Part shown: in pieces, positions 21,905 through 27,279 of the stretch | Layout: every line of letters begins with the position of its first letter | Numbering within the stretch: position 1 is the first letter of the stretch | Source: an uncultured Collinsella sp. | GTDB lineage: Bacteria; Actinomycetota; Coriobacteriia; Coriobacteriales; Coriobacteriaceae | Length of the DNA: 27,279 nt | NCBI GenBank assembly: GCA_900541475.1 | Contig: UQJV01000027.1 | Coordinates: 1 to 27,279, forward strand | Direction: 5' to 3' | Translations under genes and position numbers: made by a program | Notes under the pieces: model-generated | Databases searched by the model: none | Seen by the model: the letters and a program-made list of their open reading frames with translations, nothing else | What the model was told of the DNA's origin: nothing

Positions 21905-23809
21905 ATGGAACAGATTATCTTGAACATACTCGAGGCTCTGCGTCACGGCGAGACCGTGGACGACAAGGCGCTCGTCAAACTGATACATGCCGAGGCGCGC
22001 CGTGAGGGTGCCGACAAACGCGATTTGGCCAAGCGCCGTCTGCTGCCGTTCTACCAGCGGGTTAAACGTGAGGAGCCGGCTCGGTGGGCTGCGTGGAATG
22101 TCGATTCCGATCTGGAACGCCAACTGCTGCAGGTGCTACGCATGAAGCCGCGCCGCACGGCTTCGGGCGTAGCGACCATTACCGTCATCACCAAGCCCTG
22201 GCCGTGCTCGGGCGATTGCCTGTTTTGCCCCAATGATCTGCGCATGCCCAAGAGCTATCTGCACGCCGAGCCGGCGTGCGCCCGTGCAGAGCAAAATTGC
22301 TTTGACCCGTATCTGCAGGTGAGTGCTCGTCTGACCGCGCTTTCGCAGATGGGGCATGCAACCGACAAGATCGAGCTTATCGTTCTTGGCGGTACCTGGA
22401 GCGACTATCCGCAAGGGTATCAGGCATGGTTTATGTCGGAGCTCTTCCGTGCACTCAATGATGATGCGGTGGCGGGCGTGGCGGCCAACCCCATGTTGGC
22501 GCGTCCGGGCATCAGTCGTGCCGAGGCGGGGCGCCTGCTCGATGACGCTCCCGCCGATGCCCTGCCGCCGGTGGTAACAGAGCGCCGCGAGCGCTATCGG
22601 GCCGCCGGCATTGCGACAGACGAGGTCGAGCTTGCTGCCGGCGTTGCCGACGAGCAGGGGCGTGTGGATGCTTCCGTGGGCGGCTACAACCGCGCAGTGC
22701 GTCGCCTGTACGGCCCTGGTACGCCGTGGGGCGAGGTCGCCGAGTGGCAGATGGCAACGATGGAGGAGCTTGAGCACCAGCAGCGCATCAACGAGACGGC
22801 GAAGCATCGCGTGGTGGGGCTCGTTATCGAGACGCGCCCCGATGCCGTAACGCCGCAGGCCCTCACGCTTATCCGCCGCCTGGGCTGCACCAAGATTCAG
22901 ATGGGTATTCAGAGCCTTGACCAGCATCTGCTCGATATCAACGAGCGTCGCATTTCGGTGACGCAGATCGAGCGGGCGTTTTCGCTTGCGCGCCTGTTTG
23001 GCTTTAAGATCCATGCGCATTTTATGCTTAACCTGCTGGGCGCCACGCCCGAGGGGGACAAGCGCGACTACGAGCGCTTTATGACCGAAGGGGCCTTTAT
23101 GCCCGACGAGGTCAAGGTCTACCCGTGTGCGCTCATCGAGGGCTCGCGTCTGGTGGGCTGCTATGAGCGTGGCGAGTGGCGCCCCTATACCGAGGATGAG
23201 CTGCTCGATGTGCTGACCGATGACATCGTGGTGACGCCGGCGTTCTGCCGCATCAGCCGCATGATTCGCGACTTTAGCTCCGACGACATCATGGTGGGCA
23301 ACAAGAAACCCAACCTGCGCCAGCTCGTTGAGAACCGCCTGGCTGCTCGGGGGGAAGGCGCGACGGTGCGCGAGATTCGCTATCGCGAGATCAGTACGGC
23401 GGGTGCCGACTTGGGTGAGCTGTCCCTTGATGAGGTCGCGTACGAGACGCCGGTGACGAGTGAGCGTTTTTTGCAATGGGTGACGCCCGAGGGCAAAATT
23501 GCTGGTTTTTTGCGCCTGTCTCTGCCCGTTCGCGCTTTTGTTGCCGCACATGCGGACGAGCTGCCGACGATGCCGAACGAGGCGATGATTCGCGAGGTGC
23601 ACGTGTATGGCATGGCGGCACGCGTGGGCGACCAAGGCCAGGCGGCCCAGCACCATGGGTTGGGGCGTTTACTCGTAGAGCGTGCGTGCGAGATTGCCCG
23701 GGATGCGGGTTATGCGCGTATCAACGTGATTAGCGCGATTGGCACACGCGAGTACTATCGCCATCTTGGATTTTATGACCATGGCCTTTATCTGCAAAAG
23801 GAGCTCTAG
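21905..23809 (+). CDS. Elp3-like radical SAM/acetyltransferase
   Basis: This is a bacterial Elp3 homologue that should start the carboxymethyl-type modification of tRNA uridine 34 at the wobble position. The radical SAM cluster is C101-x3-C105-x2-C108 in PWPCSGDCLFCPND, followed by MPKSYL. The barrel continues with VIETRPDAV, QMGIQSLD and HFMLNLLGATPEGD. The C-terminal GNAT acetyltransferase domain spans about 495-634 and ends with TREYYRHLGFYDHGLYL. At 634 residues it is longer than typical Elp3 (about 550); residues about 175-245 look like an insertion. The ribosome site before the ATG is weak. It directly abuts the next gene, indicating an operon. Confidence 0.92.
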   Translation: MEQIILNILEALRHGETVDDKALVKLIHAEARREGADKRDLAKRRLLPFYQRVKREEPARWAAWNVDSDLERQLLQVLRMKPRRTASGVATITVITKPWPCSGDCLFCPNDLRMPKSYLHAEPACARAEQNCFDPYLQVSARLTALSQMGHATDKIELIVLGGTWSDYPQGYQAWFMSELFRALNDDAVAGVAANPMLARPGISRAEAGRLLDDAPADALPPVVTERRERYRAAGIATDEVELAAGVADEQGRVDASVGGYNRAVRRLYGPGTPWGEVAEWQMATMEELEHQQRINETAKHRVVGLVIETRPDAVTPQALTLIRRLGCTKIQMGIQSLDQHLLDINERRISVTQIERAFSLARLFGFKIHAHFMLNLLGATPEGDKRDYERFMTEGAFMPDEVKVYPCALIEGSRLVGCYERGEWRPYTEDELLDVLTDDIVVTPAFCRISRMIRDFSSDDIMVGNKKPNLRQLVENRLAARGEGATVREIRYREISTAGADLGELSLDEVAYETPVTSERFLQWVTPEGKIAGFLRLSLPVRAFVAAHADELPTMPNEAMIREVHVYGMAARVGDQGQAAQHHGLGRLLVERACEIARDAGYARINVISAIGTREYYRHLGFYDHGLYLQKEL

Positions 23810-24688
23810 ATGAACAAGCCGAGTGTTTCTGCCGGCGTCGTTGCCGGCGTTGCTCTGGGAGCCGCGGCGCTTGGTGCGGCCGCTGTCGCTGTTCGTGCTG
23901 CCTGTCTGCAGGTTGCGCGAACCCGCAATGGGTTGGCGCGTGTGAAACGCGTGCACGACGAGGGCGGCGACGAAGTCCGCGTATTGGTGCAAGGCGGCGT
24001 CTACCAAAGCGCGAGTTACGTTGGCGAGCGCTGGGCGGAGCCCGTCTTTGCGTACTATCGTGCGTTTGACGATGCGTTTGAGGCCGAGGATGCAATGCGT
24101 GACGCTTATGGTCACGGTATCAGCCGTATGCTCATGCTGGGCGGCGGCGGGTTTGCCTATCCCAAGTTTGCGCTGATGTCGCACGAGAGCTTGCGCATGG
24201 ATGTCATTGAGTACGATGCCGAGATTACGCGCCTGGCGCGCCGTTGGTTCTACCTGGACGAGCTGGAACGCACGGTGGGCGATCGCTTGCGGGTGATTAC
24301 CGCCGAGGCTCGCTCGTATCTGGGTGTGACGAGCGTGGGCCATCGTCGCTACGACGTGGTCGTGAGCGATTGCTTTGGCGGTGCCGAGCCCGTGCGCGAG
24401 CTGGCGACCGTTGAGGCGCTGCGTCTGGCGCGGGGCAGCCTGAACCCCGGGGGTATCTACGTGGCCAATATCGTGAGCGCAAACGAGGGGAGCGATGTGA
24501 CGTTCCTGCGCGACTGCGCTGCCACGGCACTCGAGGTATTCGCCCACGCCTGGGTGGTCCCATGCGGCGATGCAGAGTTCGGCGGCGAGGAGAACTACCT
24601 GCTCATCGCTAGCGACTGTGACTATGCCTTTGCCGAAGCCGTGCCCTTCGACTCCGACTTCCTCGGCACCGTCCTTCACGACAAGTAA
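23810..24688 (+). CDS. spermidine synthase-fold protein
   Basis: After an N-terminal hydrophobic alanine/glycine/valine stretch (about 8-30), probably a membrane anchor, the protein has a Rossmann methyltransferase-type domain. It shows MLMLGGGGFAYPK, VIEYDAEITRLARRWF and VVVSDCFGG, matching the spermidine synthase-like fold. The residues that bind putrescine are not evident, so it may be a methyltransferase or other aminopropyl-type enzyme. The ATG follows AAGGAGC inside elp3 and comes right after its stop, so the genes are translationally linked. It converges with the helicase gene to the right. The function is not assigned. Confidence 0.8.
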   Translation: MNKPSVSAGVVAGVALGAAALGAAAVAVRAACLQVARTRNGLARVKRVHDEGGDEVRVLVQGGVYQSASYVGERWAEPVFAYYRAFDDAFEAEDAMRDAYGHGISRMLMLGGGGFAYPKFALMSHESLRMDVIEYDAEITRLARRWFYLDELERTVGDRLRVITAEARSYLGVTSVGHRRYDVVVSDCFGGAEPVRELATVEALRLARGSLNPGGIYVANIVSANEGSDVTFLRDCAATALEVFAHAWVVPCGDAEFGGEENYLLIASDCDYAFAEAVPFDSDFLGTVLHDK

Positions 24689-24716
24689 GTCTCCCCGTCC
24701 CAAAAAAAGACTGGTC

Positions 24717-27161
24717 CTAGGCGTGGTCGCGCCAGCTGCGGACACGCTGCTTCATGCCCTCTATGTCGAGCACGCCTTCGGCAAAGCCCTTGCGCACGAG
24801 CTCTTCGGGAACAAACTCGTCGTAGCGGTCAAAGTAAGGCACCTCGCCAGGATAGACGAGCTCGATGGGATCGAAGTCCTTCTCGGCCTCGGCGGCGAGC
24901 ACCTCAAAGAACGTCTCCTCGTCGGCCTTCATCTTAAACTGCATAAAGTACGGGCGTGACGGGTCGAGTCCGCGAAGGCCCAGCTCCGCGGCACATTTAA
25001 TCTTGAGCATGCGCTCGAGCGCCAAAAAGGCGTAGCTGCCCAGCCAGGGGAAGAGCACCCAGGTATCGCCGCCCAGGTTGATGAGCGGCTTGGTTCCCGC
25101 ACCCGAAATCTCGGCCGTATGACGAGCCTGTGCTAAGCGGGCCCGTGCGTTACCCATAAGGTACGGATATGCCGCGTGCTCGTTGAGCGCCTTGCGCATG
25201 CGCTCGAGTACGTGTGTATTGATGTCGCCGGGGCAGTCGCCAAAGTAGGCCGGCACCCGGCCCTTGACCTGCGTGGCAAAGACGGTGTGGCGCCTCCAGT
25301 CCACTTCCTCGACAATCCAGCAGTGTCCGGCGATGGCGATGCGCTCACCGGGCGGTGGCGGATTGACGATCGTGCCCAACTCGGCCGACTCGCTGCGAAC
25401 GGTGAACTCCTCGTTTTCCTGGAATACGGCGTAGAACTTAAAGTTGTTAATGATGCGCTCACCCGCGAGACCCACGATGAGCCCACCGCCCTCGGTGACT
25501 TGGATATGGTCGATCTTAATGAGGTGACGCAGCAGTACGCGATAGTCATCGGCCGAGATGCGATGGAAATAGCTGAGCGTGAGCACGCGCTGGGCAAGCT
25601 CTGCCGGCGTGAGTTCGCCGGTACTGGCAAGCGTCGACATAGTCTGGTGGTAGAGCAGGCTGTAGGGGAGTCGATCGAGCTCGGGCGGCTCGACCCACTT
25701 TTCCTCGCGATAGAGTTGTACGAGCGCGATTCCCTGCAGGAGCTTCCACGGAATGGTCTCGGGCATCATCGTGCGCGGCTCGGGCTCTTCCTCGCGCATG
25801 ACAAACCACATCTCGGGCGGAAGATCGCGGCGTCCCGTGCGGCCCATTCGCTGCAAAAAGGAGCTGACGGTAAATGGCGCATCGATCTGAAACGCACGCT
25901 CCAGGCGGCCGATATCGATACCGAGCTCCAGCGTAGAGGTGGTGACGGTCGTTTGTGCCTGTTCCTCGTCACGCATGAGTTCCTCGGCTGTCTCGCGCAA
26001 CGATGCCGAAAGATTGCCGTGATGGATGAGAAAGCGGTCGGGCTCGTGTCGGCTCTCGCAGTAGCTGCGCAGCATGGAGCATACGGCCTCTGCCTCCTCA
26101 CGCGAGTTGGCAAAGACCAGGCACTTGCGGCCGCGGGTGTGTTCGAAGATATAGCCCATGCCGGGGTCGGCGTTGTCGGGTGCGGTGTCGGTGGGGTTGA
26201 GGAGCGCCTGCTCGGTGGCCTGGGGGATATCGACTTCGCCCTCGGGGGCCGAAGAAGTGCGACGGTCTTTGGGAGCGGCCTTGCCACGTGCCCGCTCGCG
26301 ACGTTGACGGCGCTCCTCTTGTGTGAGCTGTCCGCTGTGACGCATGTCTTGGGCGCCGGCGGGCAGTGCCGCGGACGCCGCTGCCTCGATGCGCTCGCAC
26401 GCAAGCACTTCGGCCTCTTGAGGGCCTGTGCCCATGAATCCCCGCTGCTGTGCCTGGGGACCCGAGTTGTAGAAGTGCTCCATGGAGATGCGCCACACGT
26501 GGCGCGGTTCTTCAAAGCGGGGGATAACGCAGTCGCGCCCCGTTCCCTGTGAGAGGAAGGTACCCGTGCGCTCGGGGTCGCCGATGGTGGCCGAAAGGCC
26601 AATGCGGCGAGGCTGCACGCCGGCCATGCGCGAGAGTCGCTCGATAAGGCAGAGCGTCTGCCCGCCACGGTCGCCGCGCATGAGCGAGTGGACCTCATCG
26701 ATGACCACATAGCGCAGGTCGCAAAACATGCGCGGGATCGCCATATGCTTATGGATCAGGAGCGCTTCGAGTGACTCGGGTGTAATCTGCAAGATGCCGC
26801 TCGGTTTTTTGATGAGCTTGGCCTTGTGTGATTGTGAGACATCGCCATGCCAGTGCCAGACGGGGATATCGGCTTCTTCGCAGAGGTCGTTGAGGCGGAC
26901 GAATTGGTCGTTGATGAGCGCTTTGAGGGGGCCGATGTAGAGGGCGCCCACGCTCGCGGGCGGGTTCTCCCAAAACTCGGTCAGGATGGGAAAGAAGGCT
27001 GCCTCGGTTTTGCCGGAAGCCGTGGATGCCGTCAGGAGCACATTATCTTGCGTGTTAAAGATGGCGTCTGCCGCCGCAACCTGGATAGAGCGCAGGTTCT
27101 CCCAATCGTGGGAGTAGATGAAGTCTTGGATAAACGGAGCATATCGGTCAAAGGCGTTCAC
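24717..27161 (-). CDS. Lhr-like DEAD/DEAH helicase
   Basis: This is a superfamily 2 helicase of the Lhr type. Motif I ASTASGKT is at 45-52, motif II DEVH at 155-158, SATIGDP marks motif III, and QRMGRTGRR is motif VI. Lhr proteins are linked to DNA repair and translocate on single-stranded DNA. Between the two RecA domains lies a charged insertion (about 250-345) with QRRERARGKAAPKDRR and an acidic part. The frame begins at 27203, but the GTG at 27161 follows GGAGG and is preferred, giving 814 residues. The very large C-terminal domain of full-size Lhr is absent, as in Lhr-core proteins. Confidence 0.9.
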   Translation of the reverse strand: MNAFDRYAPFIQDFIYSHDWENLRSIQVAAADAIFNTQDNVLLTASTASGKTEAAFFPILTEFWENPPASVGALYIGPLKALINDQFVRLNDLCEEADIPVWHWHGDVSQSHKAKLIKKPSGILQITPESLEALLIHKHMAIPRMFCDLRYVVIDEVHSLMRGDRGGQTLCLIERLSRMAGVQPRRIGLSATIGDPERTGTFLSQGTGRDCVIPRFEEPRHVWRISMEHFYNSGPQAQQRGFMGTGPQEAEVLACERIEAAASAALPAGAQDMRHSGQLTQEERRQRRERARGKAAPKDRRTSSAPEGEVDIPQATEQALLNPTDTAPDNADPGMGYIFEHTRGRKCLVFANSREEAEAVCSMLRSYCESRHEPDRFLIHHGNLSASLRETAEELMRDEEQAQTTVTTSTLELGIDIGRLERAFQIDAPFTVSSFLQRMGRTGRRDLPPEMWFVMREEEPEPRTMMPETIPWKLLQGIALVQLYREEKWVEPPELDRLPYSLLYHQTMSTLASTGELTPAELAQRVLTLSYFHRISADDYRVLLRHLIKIDHIQVTEGGGLIVGLAGERIINNFKFYAVFQENEEFTVRSESAELGTIVNPPPPGERIAIAGHCWIVEEVDWRRHTVFATQVKGRVPAYFGDCPGDINTHVLERMRKALNEHAAYPYLMGNARARLAQARHTAEISGAGTKPLINLGGDTWVLFPWLGSYAFLALERMLKIKCAAELGLRGLDPSRPYFMQFKMKADEETFFEVLAAEAEKDFDPIELVYPGEVPYFDRYDEFVPEELVRKGFAEGVLDIEGMKQRVRSWRDHA

Positions 27162-27242
27162 GGGGCCTCCCCTCAAATGCGAACCTCTCAACGCGGCTGG
27201 CAATGGTTTGCTGCATTGCTGTCTCAGCGTTTGCCCAGATAA

Positions 27243-27279
27243 AACCTGCCAAAATAAACCTGTCCCTTTTTGGCAGGTT
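27243..27279. repeat. 12-bp inverted repeat at the window end
   Basis: AACCTGCCAAAA at 27243-27254 is exactly complementary to TTTTGGCAGGTT at 27268-27279, with a 13-base loop. The last base ends the window, so the palindrome probably continues. It may be a terminator of a gene beyond the edge or another dispersed palindrome. Confidence 0.6.

Noticed and set aside
22136..23656. 506-codon open frame on the minus strand
   Set aside because: It is antisense to Elp3, whose radical SAM and GNAT motifs are intact. No ribosome site or domain is visible.
25176..26552. 458-codon open frame on the plus strand
   Set aside because: It is antisense to the Lhr-like helicase and shows no recognisable domain.

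Overview
The window reads as chromosomal DNA of a high-G+C anaerobic gut-type actinobacterium, most likely Coriobacteriia and probably Collinsella or a close relative. This is inferred from gene content, codon use, an N-terminal-rubredoxin rubrerythrin, a bacterial Elp3, a DUF3516-type helicase and Collinsella-like palindromic repeats; no search could be run. There are 22 protein-coding genes and no rRNA, tRNA or CRISPR array. Most genes have clear Shine-Dalgarno sites and many units end in readable hairpin terminators.

Layout. (1) 1-3290: the pyridoxal 5'-phosphate synthase genes pdxS-pdxT on the minus strand, facing away from a MocR/PdxR-type regulator. A 22-bp perfect inverted repeat lies beyond pdxT and probably ends that operon. 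(2) 3289-4828: an accessory-looking islet of lower G+C. It holds one gene for a PD-(D/E)XK/DUF559-like protein of unknown function, bracketed by two related ~120-bp palindromic repeats. (3) 4896-8446: a rubrerythrin on the minus strand with a structured leader, divergent from an iron-type alcohol dehydrogenase and an aldehyde dehydrogenase that form an operon behind two matching operator-like palindromes. (4) 8654-9790: a stand-alone HIRAN-domain protein, a very small charged protein and a metallophosphoesterase. (5) 9864-13335: a sugar-uptake locus with a LicT/BglG antiterminator, a leader carrying a RAT-like element that overlaps a terminator, a PTS EIIBC permease and a YdjC-family deacetylase. 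(6) 13474-19921: a DUF2130 coiled-coil protein, then on the minus strand a Ski2-like/DUF3516 helicase, a TrmB-like tRNA methyltransferase and a class I methyltransferase. (7) 20189-24688: an XRE regulator with membrane segments overlapping a DUF4097 membrane protein, then Elp3 abutting a spermidine-synthase-fold protein. (8) 24717-27161: an Lhr-like helicase on the minus strand. The window ends within or just at the edge of another palindrome.

How the parts work together. The PTS locus has the most complete regulatory logic. The antiterminator should bind the RAT hairpin in the next gene's leader and prevent the overlapping terminator from forming, so that EIIBC and perhaps the deacetylase are made when the sugar is present. 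PdxR probably senses PLP and controls pdxST from the shared intergenic region. The strongest candidate for an undescribed system is the palindrome-bracketed nuclease-like gene at 3289-4828. In both copies the repeat abuts the 3' end of a coding region and supplies its stop codon.
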